A stretch of 64,000 nucleotides of DNA, from NCBI RefSeq assembly GCF_014646055.1, contig NZ_BMMS01000017.1:148242-212241 (forward strand). Direction: 5' to 3'. The translations under genes and the position numbers were made by a program. The DNA comes from Wenjunlia tyrosinilytica (GTDB lineage: Bacteria > Actinomycetota > Actinomycetes > Streptomycetales > Streptomycetaceae). Of this stretch, positions 24,802-33,298 are shown piece by piece. The notes beneath the pieces were generated by a model. It saw only the letters and a program-made list of their open reading frames with translations. It had not been told where the DNA came from and searched no databases. Within the stretch, counting starts at the first letter, position 1. Every line of letters begins with the position of its first letter.

Positions 24802-25680
24802 GTGGACGCGGGCATGGCTCCGATCGATTTCTCGGGCGGGGTTCCCCGGCCCCGTGCGCTGGATGTGCGGTGGATCCATGGATCGCCGTCGGCCAAGCAC
24901 AACACCGACCCGGACATCCAGGTCCATGAGTACGACGAGCACTCCTTCATCCTCCGGCAGAACAAGGCGGTCGACTTCGAGGCGCCGTTCATGTTCCTGC
25001 TGTTCGGCAATGAGCGGGCGGTGTTGATCGACACCGGTGCCACGGCGTCCGCCGAGTTCTTCCCCCTGCGCCGGGTGGTCGACGAACTGGTCGAACGCCG
25101 GCTGGCGAGGCACCCCCGCGTCGGGTACCACCTGCTCGTGCTGCACACCCACGCGCACGGCGACCACATCGCGGGCGACGCCCAGTTCGCCGACCGCCCC
25201 GACACCACGGTCGTCGGCGGGGACCTGGCCACGGCCTGGGAGTACTTCGGGTTCGGCGAGGACCCCGGCGCCGTCGCGGAGGTCGACCTCGGGGGCAGGG
25301 TGCTCGAGTGCCTGGCCACCCCGGGCCACCATGAGGCGGCGGTGACGTTCTACGACCGTTGGACCGGATTCCTGCTCACCGGTGACACGGTCTACCGCGG
25401 CCGGCTCTACGTCCAGGACTGGCCGGCCTTCGCCCGCACCATCGACCGGCTTGTCGAGTTCTCGGGCAGCCGGCCGGTCACCCACGTGCTCGGGTGCCAT
25501 GTCGAGATGACCAGGCAGCCCGGGGTGGACTACCCGATCCGCACCACGTATCAGCCCGACGAACCTGCGCTGCAGATGACGACTGGTCACCTGCACGAGA
25601 TCCAGGCGGCCGTCAGGGAGATGGGCGACCGTCCGAGTCGGCGTGCCTTCCCCGACTTCGTCATCTGCCCGGACGCATGA
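24802..25680 (+). CDS. MBL-fold metallo-hydrolase
   Basis: 292 aa. The classic motif VLHTHAHGDHIAGD (HxHxDH) lies near residue 115, a His ligand in ATPGHHEAAVTFYD, the bridging Asp in LLTGDTVYRG, and a terminal His in VLGCHVEMTR. It belongs to the glyoxalase-II-like branch, but the substrate is not identifiable. GTG 24802 is preceded by GAGGAG at five bases; an upstream in-frame GTG at 24736 would add 22 unconserved residues. It is monocistronic and unrelated in sequence detail to the MBL gene at 21.4-22.3 kb. Confidence 0.87.
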   Translation: MDAGMAPIDFSGGVPRPRALDVRWIHGSPSAKHNTDPDIQVHEYDEHSFILRQNKAVDFEAPFMFLLFGNERAVLIDTGATASAEFFPLRRVVDELVERRLARHPRVGYHLLVLHTHAHGDHIAGDAQFADRPDTTVVGGDLATAWEYFGFGEDPGAVAEVDLGGRVLECLATPGHHEAAVTFYDRWTGFLLTGDTVYRGRLYVQDWPAFARTIDRLVEFSGSRPVTHVLGCHVEMTRQPGVDYPIRTTYQPDEPALQMTTGHLHEIQAAVREMGDRPSRRAFPDFVICPDA

Positions 25681-25875
25681 TCGGCCCGGACGAATCGACC
25701 CGCGTCGTCCTCGGCTCAGCCTTATTCGATCCCGACGATCCGCACACGTCAAGGGCGAGGACCGCGATGTGCGGGTGGGCGGTGCGGCGACCCTCAGCGG
25801 GTCGGCGGGTCGCGCGGTGCCTCGGTGATGTCGGTGGGGGCTTCCTCGGCCATGGAGGTGGGGCGGGATTGCGGC
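25681..25875. other. Convergent intergenic region, no gene seen
   Basis: About 200 bases between the metallo-hydrolase stop and the NlpC/P60 terminator. Nothing recognisable. Confidence 0.4.
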
Positions 25876-25900
25876 GGCGGCCCCGCACGACGGGGCCGCC
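25876..25900 (-). terminator. Hairpin terminator after the NlpC/P60 gene
   Basis: Perfect 9-bp arms GGCGGCCCC and GGGGCCGCC enclose a 7-base loop, 16 bases beyond the wall-hydrolase stop. It may serve both convergent transcripts. Confidence 0.7.
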
Positions 25901-25915
25901 GTCCGTCCGTCCCGG

Positions 25916-27061
25916 CTACGCGGGCCTGACGTTGCCGTAGATGGGCATCTCCGTGATGGGTGCGATCTTCACCGTGTCACCCGGCTTGGGGGCGTGGATC
26001 ATCCGGCCGTTGCCTATGTACATGCCGACGTGGCTGATGTCGTTGTAGAAGAAGATCAGGTCACCGGGCTTCAGTTGGCTCGTCGAGACCCGCCGGCCGG
26101 CCTTCACCTGGTCCCAGGTCGTGCGCGGCAGGGATACGCCCGCGGCCTTCCACGCCGCCTGGGTCAGTCCCGAGCAGTCGTAGGAGTTGGGGCCCGTGGC
26201 GCCCCAGACATAGGGCTTGCCCAGCTGTGCTCGGGCGAACGCGACGGCCTTGGCGGCCTGGGTCGTCTGGCTGCCGCCCGAGGTACCGCTGTCCCCTGTG
26301 CCGCCTCCCGAACCGGAGTCCGAGCCGCCGCTTTGCTGGGCCTTGTTCTCGGCGGCCTCGCGCGCTTTGCGCTCCTGCTCGAGCTTCTTCGCGCGCTCCA
26401 GGGCTTCGGCGGCCTTCTTGCGCTCCAATTCCTTGAGCCGGGCCCGTTCCTCGGCGGTCAGCCGGGCCAGGAGCTTGCGCGCCTTGCCCAGCTTGTCCTG
26501 GACGGTCCGCTTCTCCACGGCCAGCTCGCGCTGCGCCTTGGTCAGCCGCCCCAGGCTCCTGGATGCCTCCAGCCGCTTGCGCGCGGTGTTCGCCTGCTTG
26601 TCCTGGAAGTCCTCGACGGCGTGCCGCTGGTTGTTCCCCAGCCGAGTCATGATGTGCGTCTGGTCGAAGTAGGCCTGGGGATCCTTGGCAAGCAGCAGTT
26701 CGGCGGTGGCGCCGACCCCGCCGGTGCGGTACTGCTCGGCCGCGTATTCGCCGAGCTTGCGACGGGCCTGGTTGAGCGAGTCGGCCTGCTCGGCCACCTC
26801 GTCGAGCAGGCGGTTCACCTTCTGGCGCTGCGCCTTCGTCTTCTCCATGGCGCCGTTGTAGCGCTGAGTGGCGCTTTCGGCCTGGTGGTAGAGCTCGTCG
26901 ACCTGCGCCTTGACCTCCTTGACGGTGGCCTTGGCGGGGGCGGCGTTCGCCGTCTCGCTGAGGAGGGTGACCGTCGCGAGAGCGGCGGTGGTGAGCCCGG
27001 CAGCGGCGCGGGTGCCCGGTGAGGCGAAGAGGGCAGGGCGGGGTTTGCGGTGCGTCGCCAA
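25916..27061 (-). CDS. NlpC/P60 cell-wall endopeptidase (C40) with coiled coil
   Basis: 381 aa exported peptidoglycan hydrolase (RipA/CwlO-like), expected to cut D-Glu to meso-/LL-diaminopimelate bonds. Signal sequence 1-41 (ending ETANAAPA); a long coiled coil, about 45-240, rich in Lys/Glu/Ala/Arg; a Gly/Ser linker; then the NlpC/P60 domain from about 265. Catalytic Cys is in NSYDCSGLTQAAW, His in ISHVGMYIGNG and the third polar residue in MIHAPKPGD. The start is TTG 27061, nine bases after GGAAGGAG. A c-di-AMP riboswitch precedes it, tying wall cleavage to osmotic or turgor control. Confidence 0.92.
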   Translation of the reverse strand: MATHRKPRPALFASPGTRAAAGLTTAALATVTLLSETANAAPAKATVKEVKAQVDELYHQAESATQRYNGAMEKTKAQRQKVNRLLDEVAEQADSLNQARRKLGEYAAEQYRTGGVGATAELLLAKDPQAYFDQTHIMTRLGNNQRHAVEDFQDKQANTARKRLEASRSLGRLTKAQRELAVEKRTVQDKLGKARKLLARLTAEERARLKELERKKAAEALERAKKLEQERKAREAAENKAQQSGGSDSGSGGGTGDSGTSGGSQTTQAAKAVAFARAQLGKPYVWGATGPNSYDCSGLTQAAWKAAGVSLPRTTWDQVKAGRRVSTSQLKPGDLIFFYNDISHVGMYIGNGRMIHAPKPGDTVKIAPITEMPIYGNVRPA

Positions 27062-27065
27062 TGCA

Positions 27066-27225
27066 GGCGGCTCCTTCCGTGGACCGCCTACCGGGTTAGC
27101 TGTCGGGTTCGGGCCGATGGGTCGGAAGGTTGCCCTACGGTCCCGGCCTGGAAGACCGGACCCGATTCACCCCAGAATGCGTGGGTCCCCGGCTCCGGAC
27201 AGGCCGGACTCGGCGCGGGCGGCCG
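27066..27225 (-). promoter_or_regulatory. c-di-AMP riboswitch (ydaO/yuaA class)
   Basis: Read on the minus strand, the leader contains the class hallmarks in order: GGGGACCCACG, then TGGGGTGAATCGGG, then CCTTCCGACCC, then ACCCGACAGCTAACCCGGTA, then GGCGG. The closing stem can form between CCGCC (27222-27218) and GGCGG (27088-27084). The same GGCGG can instead pair with CCGCC at 27070-27066, which would enclose the ribosome site GGAAGGAG. The class and its link to NlpC/P60 and Rpf-type wall hydrolases in Streptomyces are established; the switching direction here is inferred. Confidence 0.87.
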
Positions 27226-27394
27226 ACCTCGACGTCTTTCGCCGGTGTGGGGGACGACCGCTTGAGCGAGCACGTTACTCAAACGTTGTGATCGATGGGA
27301 AGGCGGATCCGGTGTGAGGTTGGAGCAATCTCGAGGCACCGGGTGAATACATCCCTCCGTTTCCTGACATGCCGCACCGCGTGATCGTCGGCGC
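27226..27394. other. Riboswitch promoter region
   Basis: The 170 bases before the riboswitch include an inverted repeat with arms TTGAG (27262-27266) and CTCAA (27279-27283), perhaps part of the promoter. No gene seen. Confidence 0.35.
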
Positions 27395-28291
27395 TCATTG
27401 GCGACGGGGCTTGCCGTTCTCCAGCAGACGGCCGCGAAGGACGGTCAGCTGGTGGGAGTACTCCACCGACCGGGTCTCGTCCAGGGACGCCAGAGCGAGC
27501 AGGAGCGCGTCGGTGAGGACGATGCCGGTCAGGGCCTCGGCGGTGATCCCCGTCGGAGTGTGCGGAGCGGACAGGATGACATCGGCGTCGCCCGCAAGCC
27601 GCTGCGCGAGTTCGTCGGTGACCACGACCACCGACGCCCCCACCAGCCTGGCCCGCTCCAGCAGGACCTCCAGGTCGCGCAGCAGCCTTCCGGGGACGTA
27701 GGCCACCACCACGGCGTCCCGGCTCAGGGCGAGCAGGTCGTCGGCCAAGGTGAAGCCGGTGCTTCCCACGAAGCGGGCCCGGCGGCCCATCCTTCCCAGC
27801 TTGAGCGCCAGATGCCGCGCGGGCAGTTCGGAGGCGCCGACACCGTAGGCGAACACCTCCCCCGCCCCGGCGACGACATGGACGGCATGGTCGAAGGCCT
27901 CGAGGTCGATCTGCGTCCGGCCGTGCTCCACACGCTCCGCCGCCTCGGCGTAGACGCGCTCGCGGATGCCGCTCAGGTCGTGGCCGACCTTGCTGATCCG
28001 CTGCCGCAGCCGCACCTCGGGGGCGACCTCCGAGCTGAAGTCCTCGGCGACGTCCCTTTTGAACGCCGACAGGCCGCCGAGCCCGAGCTTTTGCAGCGTG
28101 CGCACCACGGTGGCGCTGCTGGTGCCTATGGCGGTGCCGAGGTCCTGCGCGCTGGCGAAGAGCACCTGCTCGGGAGAGCAGTGCGCGAGGTACTGGGCCA
28201 CCGTGCGCTCGGCCGGCGAGATCTCCTCCCAGTGGTCCCGCAGGGCGGCCCGCAGTCGGTCCAGAGCGGGATTGAGGCGTTCATCAGTCAC
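27395..28291 (-). CDS. RpiR/MurR-family regulator with SIS domain
   Basis: 298 aa. The N-terminal HTH-6 domain includes LTKSS-type core elements AERTVAQYLAHCSPEQVLFA and SAQDLGTAIGTSSATVVRTL, followed by LGLGGLSAFKRD. The SIS sugar-phosphate isomerase fold (about 125-265) contains VFAYGVGASELPARHLALKL and VVAYVPGRLLRD. RpiR proteins often sense phospho-sugars, but this one adjoins a peptide-transport operon, so an aminosugar- or peptide-derived ligand is plausible. GTG 28291 follows GGAGTCAAGG; ATG 28333 would place the start in the operator region. It is divergent from the C45-ABC operon. Confidence 0.9.
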   Translation of the reverse strand: MTDERLNPALDRLRAALRDHWEEISPAERTVAQYLAHCSPEQVLFASAQDLGTAIGTSSATVVRTLQKLGLGGLSAFKRDVAEDFSSEVAPEVRLRQRISKVGHDLSGIRERVYAEAAERVEHGRTQIDLEAFDHAVHVVAGAGEVFAYGVGASELPARHLALKLGRMGRRARFVGSTGFTLADDLLALSRDAVVVAYVPGRLLRDLEVLLERARLVGASVVVVTDELAQRLAGDADVILSAPHTPTGITAEALTGIVLTDALLLALASLDETRSVEYSHQLTVLRGRLLENGKPRRQ

Positions 28292-28338
28292 AGGCCTTGA
28301 CTCCAACGTGTAGACGCATCCATGATGCCGCAACGCGG

Positions 28339-28373
28339 ATTACAGATTACAGCAACTTGGTAATGACTGTTAC
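28339..28373. promoter_or_regulatory. Operator-like cluster between rpiR and the C45-ABC operon
   Basis: ATTACAGATTACAG is a perfect tandem repeat of a 7-mer (28339-28352). Seven bases on lies GTAATGACTGTTAC (28360-28373) with 4-bp inverted ends GTAA/TTAC. The stretch is very AT-rich for this genome and sits between both start codons, so it is the likely RpiR target. Confidence 0.5.
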
Positions 28374-28400
28374 TGACGCGTTCAGTCCCTGGGAGACCAT

Positions 28401-29612
28401 GTGAGCACCGCCCCTCTTCTCGCTCTGGAGATCCACGGCGCACCCCGCGAGCGGGGCCGCCAGTACGGCGAGGGCGCAAGCCCTCTGATCCATGCCGCGG
28501 TCGATTACTACACCGAGGCGTTCGGTCAGGCCAGTGGGCTGACCTGGGCGCAGGTCACGGACCGGGCCGCCCGCTGGATGGAGCCCTGCCGGGACTTCGC
28601 CCCGGACCTGGTCGAGGAGATGACCGGGATCGCCGAGGGCGCCGGGCTGCACCCCCTGGACATTCTCGCCCTCAACGCCCGCGGGGAGATCATCTACGAC
28701 AGCACCTTCTCCGGGATGAGCCCGTCCCCGCCCGTGCCCGTGCCCGCAGGCGTCGGCGAGGGCTCCCCCGCCGACTCCGAAGACGACTGCCCGGCGGACT
28801 TCGACGAGGCTCCCGACGGGTGCACCTCCTTCGCGCTGATGGACGAGGCCTCCGCCGACGGCCATGTCTACGCCGGACAGAACTGGGACTGGCGGTACGC
28901 CGTCCGCGACACGGTCATGGCGCTGCGTGTGGTCCAGCCCGGACAGCCGACCGTGGTCATGCACCTCGAAGCGGGCCAGATCGGCAGGCAGGGAGCCAAC
29001 TCGGCCGGCCTGGCCCTGAACGCCAACGGGCTCGGCGGCCGGTTCGACGGCGCCGTCGGCGTTCCGCAGACGTTCATCCGCCGCAAGGTGCTCAACAGCG
29101 CCAACGTCGCCGACGCGCTGAGGACACTGATCCGCACCCAGCCGCACATTGCCAGCAATGCCCTGCTCACCCACCGCGCGGGCTTCGCGATCGATGTGGA
29201 GACCACTCCCGGCCCCCACGGCTGGCTCTACCCCGCTGACGGCCTGCTCGTGCACGGCAACCACTTCCAGGCCGCACTGCCCCCGCAGATCGCCGCCACC
29301 TACCGCCCCGCCTCGCCCGACTCCCTCATCCGCGTTCCGCGAGCCGAGTCGGGTCTGCGCCGCTGCCGCGACTCGTCATCACCCCACGAGACGCGCAAAC
29401 TGATCAGATCCGCCATGTCCGACCACCTCGGGCACCCCGAGTCCCTGTGCACCCACCCGGATCCCCGCAAGCCGGCGGTCCGCCAGTGGGCCACACTCCT
29501 GTCGAGCTGCGTCGACCTCACCACGGGCGACTACCTCCTCACCCCGGGCCCGCCCTGCTCCCACGAGTACCAGTGCCTGCCCTGGAACCTCTACGACGGT
29601 CCCAGTTCCTGA
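28401..29612 (+). CDS. C45-family autoproteolytic acyltransferase/amidohydrolase
   Basis: 403 aa Ntn-hydrolase of the isopenicillin-N acyltransferase (C45) family, first gene of a five-gene operon. Family features are the N-terminal GAPRERGRQYGEGA, a central ILALNARGEI, the self-cleaving nucleophile Cys in APDGCTSFALMDE, then YAGQNWDW and NSAGLALNANGLGG. Autocleavage before the Cys would make two chains. These enzymes hydrolyse or exchange amide bonds in side chains of beta-lactam- or peptide-like compounds. GTG 28401 follows GGGAG. There is no signal peptide, so it would act on imported substrate, consistent with the transporter genes that follow. Confidence 0.9.
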   Translation: MSTAPLLALEIHGAPRERGRQYGEGASPLIHAAVDYYTEAFGQASGLTWAQVTDRAARWMEPCRDFAPDLVEEMTGIAEGAGLHPLDILALNARGEIIYDSTFSGMSPSPPVPVPAGVGEGSPADSEDDCPADFDEAPDGCTSFALMDEASADGHVYAGQNWDWRYAVRDTVMALRVVQPGQPTVVMHLEAGQIGRQGANSAGLALNANGLGGRFDGAVGVPQTFIRRKVLNSANVADALRTLIRTQPHIASNALLTHRAGFAIDVETTPGPHGWLYPADGLLVHGNHFQAALPPQIAATYRPASPDSLIRVPRAESGLRRCRDSSSPHETRKLIRSAMSDHLGHPESLCTHPDPRKPAVRQWATLLSSCVDLTTGDYLLTPGPPCSHEYQCLPWNLYDGPSS

Positions 29613-29712
29613 CCCGGCGGCCGACCGGACCCGCCCCTGCGCGCACCCGCACCCACCCGTGCCAAGCGCCCGTCCCGTGCCAGTCATCCACCAGTCCGCT
29701 CCCGGAGCCCCC

Positions 29713-31353
29713 ATGTCGCGCTCGCGTACTCTCACCGCCCTCTCCCTCTGCGCACTCCTCGGCCTGACCACGGCCGCCTGCTCGCAGTCCCGCCCCACCC
29801 AAGCCAAGCCCCACGTCGACCCGGCCGGGCTCACACTCGTCGACCGCACGGCCAAGCCCAACAGCGCGGTCGACAAGGTGCACTGGCAGCTCGACGCCGA
29901 ACCCAGATCCCTCGACCTGGACGTCAAGGCGGACACCGGAGGCAACACCGTTCTTGCCAACGTCTGCGAGCGGCTGTTCCAGATGCAGCCGGACCTGTCG
30001 GTGCGCCCCTTCCTCGCCGAGACGGCGAAGTACACCGATCCCACCACCCTCGTGCTGACCGTGCGCGGGGACGTGACCTTCCACGACAATTCGCCCATGA
30101 CCGCCGACGACGTGCTGTGGAGCCTCAAGCGCCACGCCACGGCGGGCATGACCGAATCGGACGAGTACGAAGACGTCCGGAGCATGAAGCGCACCGGCGA
30201 GCGCCAGATCACGATCCGCTTCAAGAAGCCCAACGCGCTGTTCACCAAAGCACTCGCCGGCAACGGCGGCATCGTCCTGAACCGTGAGAAGGTGCGGGCC
30301 GCCGGTGACAAGTACGGCTCGCCCGGCACCGAGGACGCCTGCTCCGGGCCGTACCGGGTCGAGAGCTGGCAGTCCGGCAGCAAGGTGACCCTCGACCGCT
30401 ACGGCGCCTACTGGGACAAGGACCTCAAGCCCCTGGTCCGGTCCGCGGACTTCACCTGGGCCGAGAACGAGAACACCCTGGTGAACAACCTGGTCACCGG
30501 CACCACCGACGGCAGCTACATCACCACCACGACCGCCGTCGCACCTCTGGCGTCGTCGAAGGCACTGCGTGTCGCCTACGGCAAGTCCACCCGTGTCTTC
30601 ACCCTGATACCGACCGAGCGCGGCGGTATGAAGGACCCCAACGTGCGGCGGGCGCTGTCGCTGGCCCTGGACCGCCGGGGCATCGCCAAGTCCGGATTCG
30701 GCGGACTCGCCCAGCCGTGGAGGACCCCGCTGGGCCCCGGCGCCTGGGGCTACGAGAAGAAGGCCTTCGAAGCCGCCTACGACAAACTGAGCGGTGCCCC
30801 CGAACGGCCCACCAAGGCCGATCTGGAGAAGGCCAGGAAGCTGGTGGGCCGGGTCGACTCCCCGCCCGCCCTCGTAGTGGCCAGCGACGGCACTCCCCTG
30901 CGCACCCTGCTTGCCAACGCCACCGTGGACGCGGCCAGGAAGATCGGCCTCAAGGCCGAGGTGAGGACGATGTCCGGCGCGGACTTCGCCAGCCTCTACA
31001 CTGACAAGGCGCTGCGCCGTAAGGTCGATCTGGTCCCCGACGACTGGTACATCACCAAGCCGGACCCGGCCGGCTTCTACGACAACGCCCTGACCGGATC
31101 ACCCAACAACTGGGTCGGCTACAGCTCCCCGGAGTACGACCGGGTGGTCACCAAGGCGCTGCGCACCAACGACGACGCCGAACGCGCCCGGCTGCTGATC
31201 GACGCGGAGCGGCGGTTCAGCGAGGACGCCGTGTGGATCCCGCTGGTCCAGGCGCCGAATGTGCTGGTCACCTCCAGCGAATACACCGGCGCCCCGGCCT
31301 CGATGGCCTACATCGCCTACCCGTGGCTGGCTGACCTGGGCGCCAAGCGCTGA
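29713..31353 (+). CDS. ABC transporter substrate-binding lipoprotein (SBP_bac_5, peptide type)
   Basis: 546 aa surface lipoprotein that captures oligopeptides or similar ligands. The signal sequence ends in lipobox TTAAC near residue 23. The mature part is a DppA/OppA fold, with the class motif ANVCERLFQMQPDLSVRPFL, TVRGDVTFHDNSPMTADDV and DPNVRRALSLALDRRGIA. Length fits the family. ATG 29713 follows GGAG. It is second in the C45 operon. A strong hairpin directly after its stop probably raises its mRNA above that of the permeases. Confidence 0.92.
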   Translation: MSRSRTLTALSLCALLGLTTAACSQSRPTQAKPHVDPAGLTLVDRTAKPNSAVDKVHWQLDAEPRSLDLDVKADTGGNTVLANVCERLFQMQPDLSVRPFLAETAKYTDPTTLVLTVRGDVTFHDNSPMTADDVLWSLKRHATAGMTESDEYEDVRSMKRTGERQITIRFKKPNALFTKALAGNGGIVLNREKVRAAGDKYGSPGTEDACSGPYRVESWQSGSKVTLDRYGAYWDKDLKPLVRSADFTWAENENTLVNNLVTGTTDGSYITTTTAVAPLASSKALRVAYGKSTRVFTLIPTERGGMKDPNVRRALSLALDRRGIAKSGFGGLAQPWRTPLGPGAWGYEKKAFEAAYDKLSGAPERPTKADLEKARKLVGRVDSPPALVVASDGTPLRTLLANATVDAARKIGLKAEVRTMSGADFASLYTDKALRRKVDLVPDDWYITKPDPAGFYDNALTGSPNNWVGYSSPEYDRVVTKALRTNDDAERARLLIDAERRFSEDAVWIPLVQAPNVLVTSSEYTGAPASMAYIAYPWLADLGAKR

Positions 31354-31374
31354 GCCGGCTCCCTCACTGTCCGA

Positions 31375-31415
31375 CCGGCGGCCGCGCGGCGGGACTCCCA
31401 CCGCGCGGCCGCCGG
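31375..31415 (+). terminator. Intra-operon hairpin after the binding-protein gene
   Basis: Perfect 15-bp arms (31375-31389 and 31401-31415; beginning CCGGCGGCC) with an 11-base loop. It lies between the binding protein and the first permease, whose own ribosome site CAGGAGG follows, so it probably causes partial termination or protects the upstream mRNA. Confidence 0.7.
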
Positions 31416-31436
31416 AGAACCTCAGGAGGACACTCC

Positions 31437-32387
31437 ATGGCCGTCCGCGCCCTGCGTACCAGCCTCACACTCGTGCTCACACTCCTCGCGGCGTCCCTCG
31501 TCATCTTCGGGGCGATCTACGCCGCCCCCGGTGACCCCGCGGCCTTCCTCGTGGGCGGCCAGGAGGACGCGACGCCCGAGAAGCTCGCCGCGGTCCGCGC
31601 CGCCTACCATCTCAACGACCCCGTGTGGTCCCAGTACGGGCACTGGATCGGCGGTGCCGCCACAGGAGACTTCGGGCGGTCGCTCCAGTACAGCGACCAG
31701 GTCTCCCACCTCATCGCCTCCCGCCTGCCGACCACGTTGTTCCTCGTTGTCTACGCCTCCGTCCTGTTCGTCGTCCTGGGCACCGCCCTCGGCGCCCTCA
31801 GCGCCGTGCGCCGCGGCCGCCTGGACTCGGCGATCGTCGCCGTCACCACCCTGCTGTCGTCGATCCCGAAGTTCGTCAAGGCACTGGCCCTGGTCGCCCT
31901 CTTCGCCGTCCAACTGGGCTGGTTCCCGGTCAGCGGCGCGGGAGAGGGCTTCATCGGCCGCCTGCACCACCTGACTCTGCCCGCCTTCGCACTGGCCATG
32001 GCCGAACTGGCCGTCGTCACCCGGGTGACACGCCAGAGCATGCTCGACCAGTACCCCCTGGACCATGTGACCGCGGCCCGCAGCGCCGGGCTCAGCGAAG
32101 GCAAGGTCGTCCGCCGCCATGTCCTGCGCAACGCGCTGCCGCCCATCGTCACCATGTGCGGACTGCTCACCGCCGGACTGTTCGCCGGGACCGTGGTCAT
32201 CGAGACGGCGTTCGGCATCAGCGGCATGGGATCGCTGCTCGTCGGGGCGATCAACACGCACGACTTCCCCGTCACCCAGGCGGTCCTGCTCCTGATGGTG
32301 CTCGCCTACATGCTCGTCACCACGGCCGTCGACCTCGTTCATCCCGTCCTCGACCCGCGGGTGCGCCTTCACAGGAGTCCGGCATGA
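31437..32387 (+). CDS. ABC transporter permease (DppB/OppB type)
   Basis: 316 aa inner-membrane subunit of the peptide importer, about six membrane helices. The first is LVLTLLAASLVIFGAIYAAP. The cytoplasmic loop with the EAA-type motif reads HVTAARSAGLSEGKVVRRHV and is followed by LRNALPPIVTMCG. ETAFGISGMGSLLVGAI is typical of DppB. It pairs with the DppC-type permease encoded next; its stop overlaps that start (ATGA). ATG 31437 follows AGGAGGAC. Confidence 0.93.
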   Translation: MAVRALRTSLTLVLTLLAASLVIFGAIYAAPGDPAAFLVGGQEDATPEKLAAVRAAYHLNDPVWSQYGHWIGGAATGDFGRSLQYSDQVSHLIASRLPTTLFLVVYASVLFVVLGTALGALSAVRRGRLDSAIVAVTTLLSSIPKFVKALALVALFAVQLGWFPVSGAGEGFIGRLHHLTLPAFALAMAELAVVTRVTRQSMLDQYPLDHVTAARSAGLSEGKVVRRHVLRNALPPIVTMCGLLTAGLFAGTVVIETAFGISGMGSLLVGAINTHDFPVTQAVLLLMVLAYMLVTTAVDLVHPVLDPRVRLHRSPA

Positions 32388-33298
32388 CAGTCCAGACAGC
32401 CACCTCCCCGGCGCCGGGAAGGCGCTCGGCGCAACCGGAGCCGCCCCCGGGCCGCGGCCGGCTCCTGCGCACCGGTCTTCGCCATGTGCGCTCGTGGCCC
32501 CTGCCGTTCACGGTCGCCGCGGCCTTCCTGGCCCTGACCACTGTGGCGGCTCTGCTGGCACCGCTGATCGCCCCGCAGGATCCGCAGGCCATCGACCTGA
32601 ACGCCTCGTCCGCGCCGCCGGACGGCGTCCACCTCCTGGGGACCGACCAGTCCGGCCGCGACCTGCTGTCCCGGGTGCTGTTCGGCGCCCGGACGAGCCT
32701 GGTCGCACCGCTGGCCCTGCTGCTGTGCGCCGCGGTGATCGGTGTCGCGCTGGGCACCCTCGCCGCGTGGCGGGGAGGGTGGACCGACGCCCTGGTCTCC
32801 CGGGTGACCGATGTGATGTTCGCCTTCCCCGGGCTGCTGTTCGTGGTCCTGATCATCGCCGTGTTCGGCGACGGTCTCACCACAGCCGTGGTGGCGCTCG
32901 CCCTGGCCTACTCGCCGGTCATCGCCAAGTACACCCGCAGCATCGCGCTGTCGGAACGCGCCAAGCCCTACATCGACGCCTACCGGGTGCAGGGAGTGAG
33001 CGGATTCTCCATCTGCGTACGGCATCTGCTTCCCAACCTGGCCGCCGCGCTGCTCGGCTATCTCGTCCTGATGTTCGGTGAGGTGCTGATGGGAATGACC
33101 ACACTCAGCTATCTCGGCTTCGGCGCCCAGCCGCCCAGCTCCGAATGGGGGCTGATGGTCAAGGAGGGGCAGGCCGCCATCGTCCAAGGGGCCCTGTGGC
33201 CGGCGCTGGTGCCCGGCACCGCCATAGCCCTGACCGTGGTCGCATTCAACATCGTCGGCGTGCGGGTCTCCGACCGCCTCGGCGCGAGGGAACGCTGA
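32384..33298 (+). CDS. ABC transporter permease (DppC/OppC type)
   Basis: 304 aa. A Pro/Arg-rich cytoplasmic N-terminus, a first helix (FTVAAAFLALTTVAALLAPL), then the DppC signature HLLGTDQSGRDLLSRVLFGA. The EAA-type loop is IDAYRVQGVSGFSICVRHLL. The end (SSEWGLMVKEGQA, FNIVGVRVSDRL) is family-typical. It is translationally coupled on both sides (ATGA upstream, TGATG downstream), so the transporter subunits are made together. Confidence 0.93.
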   Translation: MTVQTATSPAPGRRSAQPEPPPGRGRLLRTGLRHVRSWPLPFTVAAAFLALTTVAALLAPLIAPQDPQAIDLNASSAPPDGVHLLGTDQSGRDLLSRVLFGARTSLVAPLALLLCAAVIGVALGTLAAWRGGWTDALVSRVTDVMFAFPGLLFVVLIIAVFGDGLTTAVVALALAYSPVIAKYTRSIALSERAKPYIDAYRVQGVSGFSICVRHLLPNLAAALLGYLVLMFGEVLMGMTTLSYLGFGAQPPSSEWGLMVKEGQAAIVQGALWPALVPGTAIALTVVAFNIVGVRVSDRLGARER

